DNA of 64,000 nt from Pseudomonas libanensis (GTDB lineage: Bacteria; Pseudomonadota; Gammaproteobacteria; Pseudomonadales; Pseudomonadaceae): NCBI RefSeq assembly GCF_001439685.1, contig NZ_JYLH01000006.1, positions 248,001-312,000 on the forward strand, written 5' to 3'. Position 1 is the first letter of the stretch. The number at the start of each line of letters is the position of its first letter. The position numbers were made by a program, and so were the translations under genes. This document shows, piece by piece, positions 1 through 7,874 of the stretch. The notes beneath the pieces are model-generated. The model saw nothing but the letters and a program-made list of their open reading frames with translations, was not told the DNA's origin and made no database searches.

Positions 1-594
1 ACAGCGGCGGAAGATGCGCTGCGCGTCGCCCAGCAACAGTTGCTCGACTCCAATCGGCAATTGGCGCTATTGGCCAGGAAGGATGCGCTGACCGGCCTGG
101 CAAACCGCCGCTGCTTCGACGAAACCCTGGCCCTGGAAGCGCGTCGAGCGCAGCGTGAAGGCACCTCGCTGGCGTTGCTGATGATCGACATCGACTATTT
201 CAAGCGCTACAACGACGCTTGCGGTCACGTCGCGGGAGATGCGTGTTTACAGGCAGTCAGTACACTGTTGGAGGGCTGTGTGCAGCGACCATCAGACTTG
301 GTGGCGCGCTATGGCGGAGAAGAAATAGCGATCATCATGCCGGCGACCGACAGCGAAGGCGCGACGGTGGTCGCAGAAAGGATCCTTGCGCGACTGCAGC
401 AGGCAAACATCCCCCATCCCGGCAGCCCTTTCGGGCGCGTGAGCGTGAGTATCGGCATTGCGACGGGTACAGGCTCACGGCTGGAGCCAGTATTAGGTTT
501 GATCGAGGCGGCCGATGCGGCGCTTTACGGTGCGAAGGCTGCCGGACGCAATGGGTTTTCCCGGCAGCCCACGGACATTGCTTCGGGCGGCTGA
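1..594 (+). CDS. Diguanylate cyclase, C-terminal GGDEF domain (5' partial)
   Basis: The frame is open from the first base, so the start lies outside the window; the in-window TTG at 40 is not a likely start. The protein ends in a GGDEF domain that would make cyclic di-GMP from two GTP. The DALTGLANR entry motif, the metal-binding DIDYFK segment and the active-site loop GGEEI (variant of GGDEF/GGEEF) are all visible. An RxxD motif (RPSD) lies five residues before GGEEI, the position of the inhibitory c-di-GMP site, so product feedback is likely. The sensory N-terminus is missing, so the input signal is unknown. Confidence 0.9.
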   Translation, partial: TAAEDALRVAQQQLLDSNRQLALLARKDALTGLANRRCFDETLALEARRAQREGTSLALLMIDIDYFKRYNDACGHVAGDACLQAVSTLLEGCVQRPSDLVARYGGEEIAIIMPATDSEGATVVAERILARLQQANIPHPGSPFGRVSVSIGIATGTGSRLEPVLGLIEAADAALYGAKAAGRNGFSRQPTDIASGG

Positions 595-630
595 AAACGG
601 CCTGTACTTATGTGCTTGCCGGGTCGCAGT

Positions 631-792
631 TCACATCCCAAGTGTCGGCATCGTGAGTTCGCCGCACTCCATGAGCTGGCCAGCTGTGACTTGTAGCTCG
701 GTTGTGGGTTTCGCCGCATAGCCAACGATGAAGCCGGCGCTGAGCAGTGAAAGGCAGAAGGCGGCTTTAATCAGGATCAAGGTGGTTCTCAC
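631..792 (-). CDS. Small exported or membrane-anchored peptide (53 aa), hypothetical
   Basis: This is a GTG-started reading frame of 53 codons. It begins MRTTLILIKAAFCLSLLSAG, a short basic start followed by a hydrophobic stretch of about 18 residues, like a signal peptide or single membrane anchor. The rest is polar with one cysteine. It fills an otherwise empty gap between the cyclase and the GNAT gene. The upstream ribosome-binding site is weak and no family is recognised. It could be a chance frame; the main support is the coherent signal-like N-terminus. Confidence 0.4.
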   Translation of the reverse strand: MRTTLILIKAAFCLSLLSAGFIVGYAAKPTTELQVTAGQLMECGELTMPTLGM

Positions 793-826
793 ATCAGCTC
801 AAAAGGGTGAACCACAGATTGTGTAT

Positions 827-1276
827 TCAAGAAAAGGTTCCTGGGGCGCCATCAGCGCTCCAGCACATCACCTTTTCCAAGTGACCCGTATGTTCGTCCC
901 GCTGTTCGTTGAGTACGATGAACCCGTGCTTCTTGTAAAAGTGCAGGCTGGGTAAATTTTGCGAATACACGCTCAGTTGTAGAACTGATCGGGACCCCAT
1001 TGCGTCTGCAAGCAACTGCGTACCCACGCCGCTGCCCTGATGCGCGGGCGCTACAAACAGCGCCGCCAGGGTGTCTTCATACACGCAGCTGAACCCGAGG
1101 ACTTTGCCGTCGGCCTCAAACACGCGTGTCACGGCGCTGGGCAGGTAGACGTCACGCATGGCGTCCAGTTGCTCATGCCAGAACGCCGGGGCGATGAAAT
1201 GATGGGCCAGGATTGACGCTTGCAGCCAAATATCCAGCACAGGTTCCAGGTCAGTGTGTTGAAAGTCGCGAATCAT
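827..1276 (-). CDS. GNAT family N-acetyltransferase (YjaB-like)
   Basis: This 149-residue protein has a GNAT fold that would move an acetyl group from acetyl-CoA to an unknown amine. The acetyl-CoA pyrophosphate loop is visible as HQGSGVGTQLL (Q/RxxGxG/A). It is followed by the SVYSQNLPSLHFYKKHGF segment typical of the last helix and strand, resembling E. coli YjaB. The start codon overlaps the stop of the upstream MerR gene by ATGA, so the two are translationally coupled and probably controlled together. The substrate cannot be read from the sequence. Confidence 0.85.
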   Translation of the reverse strand: MIRDFQHTDLEPVLDIWLQASILAHHFIAPAFWHEQLDAMRDVYLPSAVTRVFEADGKVLGFSCVYEDTLAALFVAPAHQGSGVGTQLLADAMGSRSVLQLSVYSQNLPSLHFYKKHGFIVLNEQRDEHTGHLEKVMCWSADGAPGTFS

Positions 1277-1725
1277 GATGCCTCAACAGTTGAGTGAACA
1301 GGCCGAACCCCAGTGTGGCGGCCGACAGTACTGCGCTTGAACGCCCCTGCGGCAGCGATTTTGAGCAACCGCTGGAAGTTCGGGCATTGCGCGTGGTTGG
1401 GGGCAGGGCAAGCGGCGGCGTGACGTAAGCCTCGACTCATGGCCTTCAGTTGTTTGACCGTGGCATCCATCTCGTCGGCCTTGGCCAGCAGCACACTTCT
1501 ATCCACCTCGGCCTGGCCATTGGGCGACAGCATGACCTGTATCTCATCCAACGACAGTCCACCGGCCTGGCCGAGCGCGATTACCGCCAACTGTTCAACC
1601 ACTGCCGCGGCAAACTGGCGGCGAGCGCCCGGTTGGCTGGTCGAGGTGATCAAGCCTTTCTTGTCATAAAAACGCAACGTGTGGGCAGGCACGCCGGTGC
1701 GTTTGACCACCTCGGTGATATCCAT
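1273..1725 (-). CDS. MerR family transcriptional regulator
   Basis: This 150-residue regulator starts with a MerR winged helix (MDITEVVKRTGVPAHTLRFYDKKGLI), followed by a dimerisation helix around residues 75-100. The C-terminal part carries a cysteine/histidine segment (ACPAPNHAQCPNF) that could bind a metal or react with thiol or redox signals; the inducer is unknown. It faces a DUF2938 gene across a classic MerR-type promoter (separate entry), so it probably controls that gene and itself. The GNAT gene follows it with a 4-nt overlap. Confidence 0.88.
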   Translation of the reverse strand: MDITEVVKRTGVPAHTLRFYDKKGLITSTSQPGARRQFAAAVVEQLAVIALGQAGGLSLDEIQVMLSPNGQAEVDRSVLLAKADEMDATVKQLKAMSRGLRHAAACPAPNHAQCPNFQRLLKIAAAGAFKRSTVGRHTGVRPVHSTVEAS

Positions 1726-1735
1726 TGGCAGACCC

Positions 1736-1766
1736 TTGACTTGAAGTTGACTTCAACTTCTATGAT
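1736..1766 (+). promoter_or_regulatory. MerR-type promoter/operator with 19-bp spacer
   Basis: A -35 element TTGACT (1736-1741) and a -10 element TATGAT (1761-1766) are separated by 19 bp instead of the usual 17. Within the spacer is a perfect dyad, GAAGTTGA-CT-TCAACTTC (1743-1760). Overlong spacers holding a dyad are the hallmark of promoters twisted into an active shape by MerR regulators. It drives rightward transcription into the DUF2938 gene and lies just upstream of the divergent merR start. Confidence 0.8.
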
Positions 1767-1806
1767 GCCTGCGCAGGTTCAATGGGTCCATGGATATGAG
1801 GTGGGT

Positions 1807-2295
1807 ATGGCGGTGTTGGAAGTGATTGCACAGGTGGTGTTGTTGGGCACAGGGGCCACTCTGGTGATGGATATGTGGATGCTGCTGATGAAGGCCCTTG
1901 GCGTGCCAACGCTGAATTTCGCGTTCGTGGGGCGTTGGGTTGGTCATGCGTGCCAAGGCCGTTTCACTCATTCGAGCATCGGGCAGGCGTTACCGGTTCG
2001 AGGGGAAGTGACCCTGGGCTGGATCGCGCATTACGTCACGGGTGTGGTTTTTGCGCTGCTGCTGGTGTGGGTTGAAGGAGCTGACTGGTTGCAGGCGCCC
2101 ACCTTTGTGCCGGCCCTCGTGTTGGGTGTGGTCACCGTGGCTGTCCCGCTGTTGGTGATACAGCCCGCCATGGGCGCAGGGTTTGCTTCATCCAAGACGC
2201 CTACGCCCCGCAAGAACTGCCTACGCAGCCTGATCAATCATGGGGTGTTTGGTGTGGGCCTCTACTTGGCTGCGTGGGTGATCGCCTGGGCGTGA
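1807..2295 (+). CDS. DUF2938 family integral membrane protein
   Basis: This 162-residue protein has four or so hydrophobic segments and motifs I associate with DUF2938 (GATLVMDMWMLLMKALGVP, FVGRWVGH, LGWIAHYVTG). Its function is not established. I place the start at 1807 rather than at the in-frame ATGs 1762/1765. The latter lie inside the -10 element of the MerR-type promoter, whereas 1807 lies downstream of the expected transcript start and has a GAGGTGG ribosome-binding site. The neighbouring MerR regulator is its likely controller. Confidence 0.8.
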   Translation: MAVLEVIAQVVLLGTGATLVMDMWMLLMKALGVPTLNFAFVGRWVGHACQGRFTHSSIGQALPVRGEVTLGWIAHYVTGVVFALLLVWVEGADWLQAPTFVPALVLGVVTVAVPLLVIQPAMGAGFASSKTPTPRKNCLRSLINHGVFGVGLYLAAWVIAWA

Positions 2296-2318
2296 TCAGT
2301 CACAAATGGATCTGTAGA

Positions 2319-2774
2319 TCAGCGAATGAATTTGACGTACACCCGCTCAGGGTCACCTTCGTCAAGGTTCTCGATCTGCCCGCTGGGGACAAACCCGGCC
2401 TTGGTCATGAGTGCCTGGGATGCGGTGTTGGAGGCATTGGTCGAGGCGAAGAGCTTGGGCGTCTTGCAGGCCGCTTCGGCTGCCGCCAGCAGACGCAGGG
2501 CCACCCCCTGACGCTGGTGCGCGGGTGACACAACCACCAGCGCGACGAAGCCGTGATCGAAAAAGTCATGGTTGAGCACCAGGTAGCCGGCGCATACGCC
2601 AGCGTCGACGGCGACCAGGCACTGCTGGCGAACCACGGCGTCGTAGATAAACACGCGACGGCTGGCGTGGGCGGTGGCGTAGGCATCCAGTTCGACCAAG
2701 GCATGCACATCATCGGGCATGGCCTGACGGATCAGCACCTGTGGAGGGGCGGGGGTAAAGCGGGATTGAGTCAT
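2319..2774 (-). CDS. GNAT family N-acetyltransferase
   Basis: This 151-residue protein has a typical GNAT core: central strand with FVALVVVSPAHQRQGVALRLL, where QRQGVA is the acetyl-CoA binding loop, and an ASQALMTKAGF segment near the end. The substrate is unknown. The start ATG overlaps the stop codon of a short ParD-like remnant (TCATGA), so translation may be coupled to it. Some toxin-antitoxin acetyltransferases exist, but this one resembles housekeeping GNATs and its neighbour is ParD-like, not the RHH/DUF1778 type normally paired with GNAT toxins. Confidence 0.85.
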   Translation of the reverse strand: MTQSRFTPAPPQVLIRQAMPDDVHALVELDAYATAHASRRVFIYDAVVRQQCLVAVDAGVCAGYLVLNHDFFDHGFVALVVVSPAHQRQGVALRLLAAAEAACKTPKLFASTNASNTASQALMTKAGFVPSGQIENLDEGDPERVYVKFIR

Positions 2775-2833
2775 GAAGGGCCCGCTTCGATTTGCGCTTT
2801 TATCCAGCCTGCTTGCTGATCAGTCACAGTCAT
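2771..2833 (-). pseudogene. ParD-like antitoxin remnant (first ~18 codons)
   Basis: The frame reads MTVTDQQAGWIKAQIEAG followed by PS and a stop. From memory this matches the N-terminus of ParD-type ribbon-helix-helix antitoxins (MTVTDQQDAWIKAQI-like), which normally continue with a second helix and a toxin-binding tail of about 60 more residues. Here the frame stops at once and the GNAT gene begins at the stop. It looks like a truncated antitoxin that now serves only as a leader to the GNAT gene. No parE-like toxin gene is present. Confidence 0.5.
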
Positions 2834-2897
2834 GGTGTTCCGTACAGTGGCAGTGGAGAGGGGCCAGATCGAACCAATCATACAGGGTTGCCCACTC

Positions 2898-3146
2898 TCA
2901 ATCGGCGCACACCAGCGAGGGCCTGCGGTTTTTGCCCAGGCGCTCGTGGCGTGTGTGTTCATGCCCGGTGATGGGCGTCGGCGCTGTGTCGGCGGTAATC
3001 GCCTGGTCATGCAGCGCGGCTTCCAGCGCTTGAAGATGACGCGAGAGGATCTTCACCGACCCACTCGGGTTGGCCGGGTCGAACGGGATCCTGCCATTGG
3101 CAATCAATACCATGGCCAGTTCCCAGGCGCGTTGTGAGTCGTTCAT
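2898..3146 (-). CDS. Hypothetical protein, 82 aa
   Basis: A small soluble protein beginning MNDSQRAWELAMVLIANGRI, with an amphipathic N-terminal half (SGSVKILSRHLQALEAALHD) and a basic tail. It overlaps the upstream hypothetical gene by one base (TGATG), so they form a coupled pair. I recognise no domain. The coherent overlap and Pseudomonas-like codon use support a real gene. Confidence 0.55.
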   Translation of the reverse strand: MNDSQRAWELAMVLIANGRIPFDPANPSGSVKILSRHLQALEAALHDQAITADTAPTPITGHEHTRHERLGKNRRPSLVCAD

Positions 3147-3445
3147 CAGGCCACCTCCTTGGCAATTTGCACGTTTCTGGAGCGCTCATTTTCATGCAAT
3201 GAAGACGGTGCCGGAAAATGCTCGTTGAGCACGCCGAGGTGATCAATCGCTTCACGGAACAGCGCCTCAGCCTTGCCGCGCAGGTGCAGGTATTGATCAA
3301 ACAGCTCGCTGTCCAGGTCGGGCCTTTCCAGCAATTGGAATGCGCTGCGGCTGAGGGCATTGGCCTGGTCGAACAGCTTCTGGTTTTGCTCCATCGCCAA
3401 TTGACGGCAGGCCATCATCTGGGGGTACGTGTCGTTGTATTGCAT
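3146..3445 (-). CDS. Hypothetical protein, 99 aa, helical
   Basis: A 99-residue protein predicted to be mostly helical (QLAMEQNQKLFDQANALSRSAF, YLHLRGKAEALFREAIDHLGVL), with no signal peptide or membrane segment. The start ATG is preceded by AGGAGCT. It is the first gene of a two-gene unit with the 82-residue protein downstream. It resembles small Pseudomonas proteins of unknown role; I cannot name a family. Confidence 0.6.
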   Translation of the reverse strand: MQYNDTYPQMMACRQLAMEQNQKLFDQANALSRSAFQLLERPDLDSELFDQYLHLRGKAEALFREAIDHLGVLNEHFPAPSSLHENERSRNVQIAKEVA

Positions 3446-3662
3446 GACGAAGCTCCTGGTTAAGCGGGACTGATAGAGCTGTGACCCGCTCAGGCAGGCT
3501 CGGTATCAACTGGGTTGCCGTTGAAATTTCGATCATTTCAACGATTCAGTTCCGCCCAAACCATCTTCTTTTTAGATGGTGGCGGGGTGGTCCCGCGAAA
3601 GAATGAACCCACGCGGCCCCACGCACACCTAAGACGTTATGAACCGGACCCGGGGACAGGGT

Positions 3663-4178
3663 ATGAAGCCGCCAGACCATCGTGACCTGCATAGCCGCAA
3701 TTACCCGGTCAGCGAGGACATGACTTTGCAACGCAAGGTCTGGCGCTTCGAGCGATGGGGTTGGTATGCAATGGTGCTGCTGATGGGCTTGACCTTGGCC
3801 GGCCTGTTTTCCAAGGGCCCATTGAGCAGTGCCGAGGTACGCAGCGCCGATGGGCAGCTGCGTGTCGAGTACCAGCGCTTCCTGCGCAATGGTTCTTCCG
3901 ATGCACTGGTGATTCATGTGCGAGGCCGGGCGCGTGAGCCCCTTGAAGTGGAGCTCAGTGGCGCGCTGTTGCAGGGCTTCAATGTGCAAATGCTGCAACC
4001 CCAGCCACTCAAGGCCAGTACGGCAGGCGATGGCATGAAGGTGTGGGTGCTCAGCGACAACGACGGTCATGCGAGGCTTCACGTGACCCTCAACAGCGAC
4101 GGTGTTGGCAGCTTTCAAACCAAGGTGGCGCTGGCATCGGGCGCTTCAGTGGGCCTTTCCCAATTCATTTATCCCTAG
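3663..4178 (+). CDS. Membrane-anchored hypothetical protein paired with a DUF421 gene
   Basis: The protein of about 171 residues has a cytoplasmic N-terminus, one membrane segment (WYAMVLLMGLTLAGLF) and an extracytoplasmic beta-rich domain (LRVEYQRFLRNG, ALVIHVRGRA, ARLHVTLNSDGVG) resembling an immunoglobulin-like fold. The start at 3663 is preceded by GGGGACAGGG; an earlier in-frame ATG at 3639 has no clear ribosome-binding site. The DUF421 gene begins 8 nt downstream, so the two are co-transcribed and may form a membrane complex. Function unknown. Confidence 0.7.
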   Translation: MKPPDHRDLHSRNYPVSEDMTLQRKVWRFERWGWYAMVLLMGLTLAGLFSKGPLSSAEVRSADGQLRVEYQRFLRNGSSDALVIHVRGRAREPLEVELSGALLQGFNVQMLQPQPLKASTAGDGMKVWVLSDNDGHARLHVTLNSDGVGSFQTKVALASGASVGLSQFIYP

Positions 4179-4186
4179 GGGCGACC

Positions 4187-4630
4187 ATGGACTCTGTGTT
4201 GCGGGCTGCGGCGATTTACCTGGTACTGCTGGTGCTGTTCAAGGTTGCCGGCAGGCGCACACTGGCTGAACTCACCACCTTTGACCTGGTGCTGTTGATG
4301 GTCATCGGCGAGGCCACCCAGCAGGCGCTGCTCGGCGACGATTTCTCGCTGACCAATGCCGTGATGGTGATCGTCACCTTGATTGTCATCGACATTGGCC
4401 TCTCACTGGTCAAGCAGCGCTCAACCTGGTTTGCACGGGTACTGGATGGTGGGCCGACGGTGCTGGTCGAGGATGGCCAGGTACTGCACAAACGCCTCAA
4501 GCATGCGCGCCTGGATGAAGGCGACATCCTTGAGGCGGCCCGGTCCACCCAAGGGCTTGTCGAGATCCGGCAGATACGCTTCGCGATTCTGGAGCGCAAC
4601 GGCAAGATCTCGGTTATCCCCTACGAATAA
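4187..4630 (+). CDS. DUF421 (YetF-like) membrane protein
   Basis: This 147-residue protein matches the DUF421/YetF family: two or three N-terminal membrane helices (AAIYLVLLVLFKVAGRRTLAEL and the following segments) and a small C-terminal cytoplasmic domain containing LVEDGQVLHKRLKHARLDEGDIL. The typical GRRTLAELTTFDL motif is present. I chose the ATG at 4187, where the family N-terminus begins and which sits 8 nt after the upstream gene. The family role is uncertain. Confidence 0.85.
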   Translation: MDSVLRAAAIYLVLLVLFKVAGRRTLAELTTFDLVLLMVIGEATQQALLGDDFSLTNAVMVIVTLIVIDIGLSLVKQRSTWFARVLDGGPTVLVEDGQVLHKRLKHARLDEGDILEAARSTQGLVEIRQIRFAILERNGKISVIPYE

Positions 4631-4884
4631 CGCCCGGGTTGGCGCTTACTTCCCTTCGCCCGATGGATTCGCATCCATTCCTGATACGCCGCCGTGCGTT
4701 GCGCATCCGCGAGCTTCTTGGCTTCGGTGAAGCGCAGCCAGGTGTTCGCATCGCCGCTGTAGGACTCGATGATTTGGTACGCCAAGGTATCGAGCCGATC
4801 GGCTTCGAAAAACATCCGGGTGTTCCGTGCTATTTCGTCTTCCCATGCCTCTGAAGGCGTGTAGTCGAGCGTCTGGCTGTTCAT
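4621..4884 (-). CDS. Hypothetical protein, 87 aa
   Basis: A soluble protein starting MNSQTLDYTPSEAWEDEIAR, rich in charged and aromatic residues, with no signal or membrane segment. The start at 4884 overlaps the stop of the upstream gene (ATGA), so both belong to one transcript. Its 3' end overlaps the 3' end of the convergent DUF421 gene by 10 bp. No function is recognised. Confidence 0.6.
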   Translation of the reverse strand: MNSQTLDYTPSEAWEDEIARNTRMFFEADRLDTLAYQIIESYSGDANTWLRFTEAKKLADAQRTAAYQEWMRIHRAKGSKRQPGRYS

Positions 4885-5138
4885 TGTGTCAAATCCTCCG
4901 CCCACTGGAGTTGCGCCGCACCGCACCAGCGCACATCAGTGATGCCATATTTTTCCGCCATCGGTTTGGAAACGCGCTTGAGGTTGTTTTGCCCGAACCT
5001 CGGTATGACCGCCACACCGGCATCGCAACTTGCCCAATGCCAGGCGTCGGCGTTATTCATCTGCGGCGCACGCAAGATGAACGACTTGGGCTTGCCGTGA
5101 AGTTGATACTCGATGGTAAACAGTTCGTTGGTTTTCAT
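4881..5138 (-). CDS. Hypothetical protein, 85 aa (possibly DUF6555)
   Basis: The protein begins MKTNELFTIEYQLHGKPKSF and contains the sequence ADAWHWASCDAGVAVIPRFG. I associate this with a small Pseudomonas family of unknown function (I think DUF6555). It is preceded by GGAGGCCT-like purine-rich sequence and is the first gene of a two-gene unit with the 87-residue protein. Tryptophan and cysteine positions look conserved, but no catalytic motif is evident. Confidence 0.65.
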   Translation of the reverse strand: MKTNELFTIEYQLHGKPKSFILRAPQMNNADAWHWASCDAGVAVIPRFGQNNLKRVSKPMAEKYGITDVRWCGAAQLQWAEDLTQ

Positions 5139-5238
5139 GAGGCCTCCCTAAACTCATGTGCTACAGATATTTGACGCCAGAAAAAATTCAGAAAGATTGT
5201 CGGATACCTCGATAGCTGGCACTGCGGTGGTCAAGCGG

Positions 5239-5976
5239 TCAGTGCCGGTGGGGAGTCTGGGTCGGATCGTCGATCTGGATAATCGTGCCTTGGCGCCACG
5301 CGTCCGCCCCTGGAGCAATGGCGCGTGTGGCGATATCCGCGCGTGCGGCCTTCTTCTGGTTGCTGTCCACACCCAGGCGCTTATCCCGCTCGGCGACCAT
5401 CTTCGGGTCGGCCTGGCCGTCGGCGGTAAACCCCATCATCAGTTGTGGCACGCCCAACGGCAGCTGCTTGTGAAGGTCCGTATGCCAGGTGTGCCAGGTC
5501 TTGCCATAGGTATGCACGAGTTTCTCCATCAGGGCATGTTCAGCCACTTGTGGAATGCCCGGTGCAACCAACTGGCCTGATTTGACCTCATGCACGTGGC
5601 TATGCCACAGCGCCTTCTCCTGCGCGGGCAGGGTGTTGAACAGCTGCTCGCTGATGATGTATTCCACACCCATCAGCTTGGCATCCTTGCGGTTGCCGTC
5701 GTAGATCACACACTGGATCACTTCTTCATTGAGGATCGCGCAGTAGTGGTGGGCTTCCATCTGCACATCGGGGTGGCCGTTGTAGAAATGGAAGCCGTCC
5801 AGGTAGGCATTCAACGCATCCACCGGCGGGCGCGATTGCAGCACCGCAGCGCCAGCATCCAGGGTGCGGGTGCTGGGCGACTTTGCGTCACCGGGCGCAA
5901 CCACATTCGATGGTGAGTTGTTGCTGGCGCAGGCGGTCAGCAAGGCAATGGACAGTGTCAGGCTGAGTTTTTTCAT
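5239..5976 (-). CDS. DUF1264 (OBAP-like) lipoprotein
   Basis: This 245-residue protein begins MKKLSLTLSIALLTAC, a signal peptide ending in a lipobox (LTAC, lipidation at Cys16), so it is predicted to be a lipoprotein. The body matches the DUF1264 / oil-body-associated protein family: YLDGFHFYNGHPDVQMEAHHYC, CVIYDGNRKDAKLMGVEYII, ALWHSHVHEVKSGQLVAPG and TWHTWHTD. The histidine-rich conserved motifs suggest metal or ligand binding, but no activity is established for the bacterial members. It stands alone. Confidence 0.85.
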   Translation of the reverse strand: MKKLSLTLSIALLTACASNNSPSNVVAPGDAKSPSTRTLDAGAAVLQSRPPVDALNAYLDGFHFYNGHPDVQMEAHHYCAILNEEVIQCVIYDGNRKDAKLMGVEYIISEQLFNTLPAQEKALWHSHVHEVKSGQLVAPGIPQVAEHALMEKLVHTYGKTWHTWHTDLHKQLPLGVPQLMMGFTADGQADPKMVAERDKRLGVDSNQKKAARADIATRAIAPGADAWRQGTIIQIDDPTQTPHRH

Positions 5977-6232
5977 CGTGGATTCCCTCCATGGGCAGTG
6001 AGTCTGTACCGAGGGTTAGAAGGCTTGGCCGAGCAGGTGTTCAACCGGATTGGCGGGCGGCTGTCGATAGGCGCCGCATCGCCGGGGAGGCAGCCTAAGT
6101 GCTAAAAGTTTTGGAACGCTGGTCAACGCGACGGGTCATTTTTCATAAGCGCTCAAGCGCGGCGGTCGATGCAGCGAACAGCGTCGCCCATGAACCGTCC
6201 GATATCGATTTCGACAAGGGAGAACCCGGCGG
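5977..6232. other. Intergenic region between DUF1264 and M42 peptidase genes
   Basis: This divergent spacer holds the promoters of both neighbours. I see no confident RNA gene, repeat or operator. The segment around 6130-6230 is open in the + frame upstream of the M42 start, but it contains nothing that resembles the peptidase family. Confidence 0.4.
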
Positions 6233-7324
6233 ATGCAGCCCCAGCCAAACGATGACCATTCCAACGACGATGCACAGGGCGTGGCACAACTGCTTGAACG
6301 GCTGTTGCGCGCGCGCGGCCCCGGAGGCCAGGAAGACGAGGTGCGTGCCATTTGCCTGGAAAGCCTCGGGCCGCTGTGTGACGAAACCTGGGTCGATCCC
6401 GCTGGCAATGTGATTGGCCTGGTCAAGGCGACGCAGGGCAGCCACGAGCCCGGGCGTGCGGTGAAAATCATGGCGCACATGGATGAAATCGCCATGGTGG
6501 TCAAGCATGTCGAAGCGGATGGCACCTTGCGCGTGACGGCGTTGGGCGGCGCGAACCCGGTGAACTTCGGCATGTGCCCGGTGGATATTCTGGGCGATCA
6601 CCAGTTTATCCCGGGTGTGCTGTCCTTTGGCTCGATGCACATGACTGCCAACGCGCCCCAGGGCGCCGATGTGTTGTCCGGGGATGTGCACTGGAACGAT
6701 GTGCATGTCATCACGCGTTGCTCAAGTCAGACCTTGCGTGACTATGGGGTGCGTCCAGGCAGCCGCGTGACCCTGAGCCAACACTGGCGCGAGCCGTTTC
6801 GGGTGGGGGATGCCATTGCCGCGCATTTCCTGGACGACCGTGCGCCCATCGCCGCGGTACTCTTTGCTGCGCAGTGCCTGAAGCGACGACGACAAGCGCT
6901 TTCCTGCGATGTGTACTTCGTCTTCACCACCCTTGAAGAAGAGTGCAATGCCGGCGCGATGTACGCTGCGGCAACGCTGCCGGGCGATACCACTATCGCG
7001 GTGGAAGTCGGCCCGGTGATGCATGAGTACGGTACGCGTCTGGGGGTAGATCCGATTATCAATACCGGTGACCTGAAAAGTTATTACACCCGGTCGGTGG
7101 TGAGCGGCCTGGCGGCTGCAGCGCAACGCTGTGGTTATGCGCCGCAATATGCCCTGCTGGTGGATTTTGCCTCGGATGCCAGTGCGGTCATGAGTAACGG
7201 CACCTCGGCCCGCGCTGGCTGTGTGGCGATTCCCACGGAAAACACCCATGGCTATGAGGTGATTGTCGACGGTGCGATCGAAGCGTGCGCACAGACTTTG
7301 GCCGACTACCTGGCCACGTACTGA
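6233..7324 (+). CDS. M42 family metallopeptidase (glutamyl aminopeptidase-like)
   Basis: A 363-residue protein of the M42 (FrvX/PepA-type) family, which removes N-terminal residues from peptides with two metal ions in large cytosolic assemblies. The metal ligands and catalytic residues are in order: AHMDEIAM (His/Asp), LDDRAPI (bridging Asp), TTLEEECNAGA (Glu-Glu pair) and a late NTHGYE His. The segment that usually gives an Asp ligand reads AVEVGPV. A GGGAG-like ribosome-binding site precedes the ATG. The CinA-like gene follows by about 40 nt, so they may be co-transcribed. Confidence 0.88.
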   Translation: MQPQPNDDHSNDDAQGVAQLLERLLRARGPGGQEDEVRAICLESLGPLCDETWVDPAGNVIGLVKATQGSHEPGRAVKIMAHMDEIAMVVKHVEADGTLRVTALGGANPVNFGMCPVDILGDHQFIPGVLSFGSMHMTANAPQGADVLSGDVHWNDVHVITRCSSQTLRDYGVRPGSRVTLSQHWREPFRVGDAIAAHFLDDRAPIAAVLFAAQCLKRRRQALSCDVYFVFTTLEEECNAGAMYAAATLPGDTTIAVEVGPVMHEYGTRLGVDPIINTGDLKSYYTRSVVSGLAAAAQRCGYAPQYALLVDFASDASAVMSNGTSARAGCVAIPTENTHGYEVIVDGAIEACAQTLADYLATY

Positions 7325-7366
7325 ACCAGCATCAGGCTCGCACATGACGTGCAGGAGGATAAAACC

Positions 7367-7867
7367 GTGTCTATCGCCGTTTCCACTATTGACTACCTGA
7401 AACAATACGATATGACCCTTACCACGGCCGAGTCCTGTACAGCGGGGAAAATCATCACCCTGCTGTCGGAAGTCGAGGGCGGTGGGGCGTGTATCGAGAG
7501 TGGGTACGTGGTGTATTCCCCTGAAGCCAAGCAGCGTTTGTTGGGTGTGCGTGCGTATACGATTGAGACCTTCAACCTCACCAGTTGCGAGGTCGCCCGC
7601 GAGATGGCCGCGGGCGCGATGCGCGACAGTCCGGCGGACGTGGCAGTGGCCACCACTGGCCTGCTCGGCCCTGACGACATGGATGGCATTCCGGCCGGGA
7701 CCATTTGCTTCGCCTGGGCCTATCGGATGGGGCAGGGGGTGAATATTTTCAGCCGCAAGGAACGCTTCCTGGGTTCCCGTGAGCAGGTGCAGCTTTACGC
7801 AGCGGAGCATGCCTTGAAGTGGCTGTCACATTTTCACCAGCGCGCCCTGGCCGGCGAGCAAGGCTAG
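7367..7867 (+). CDS. CinA C-terminal domain protein (NMN deamidase-like)
   Basis: A 166-residue stand-alone CinA C-terminal domain (PncC type), a family that converts nicotinamide mononucleotide to nicotinic acid mononucleotide. The hallmarks TTAESCTAGKI (catalytic Ser and nearby Lys), SGYVVYSPEAKQRLLGV and ATTGLLGPDDMDGIPAGT are present. The last is usually TGIAGPxGGxxxKPVG, so this copy is divergent in that loop and its activity may differ. The start is fixed at GTG 7367 by AGGAGG eight bases upstream; the in-frame ATG at 7349 overlaps that site. Confidence 0.82.
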   Translation: MSIAVSTIDYLKQYDMTLTTAESCTAGKIITLLSEVEGGGACIESGYVVYSPEAKQRLLGVRAYTIETFNLTSCEVAREMAAGAMRDSPADVAVATTGLLGPDDMDGIPAGTICFAWAYRMGQGVNIFSRKERFLGSREQVQLYAAEHALKWLSHFHQRALAGEQG

Positions 7868-7874
7868 CGAAGCC

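Noticed and set aside
3546..4118. Minus-strand frame of 190 codons
   Set aside because: Antisense to the membrane protein at 3663-4178, which has a membrane helix and is spaced 8 nt from the DUF421 gene.
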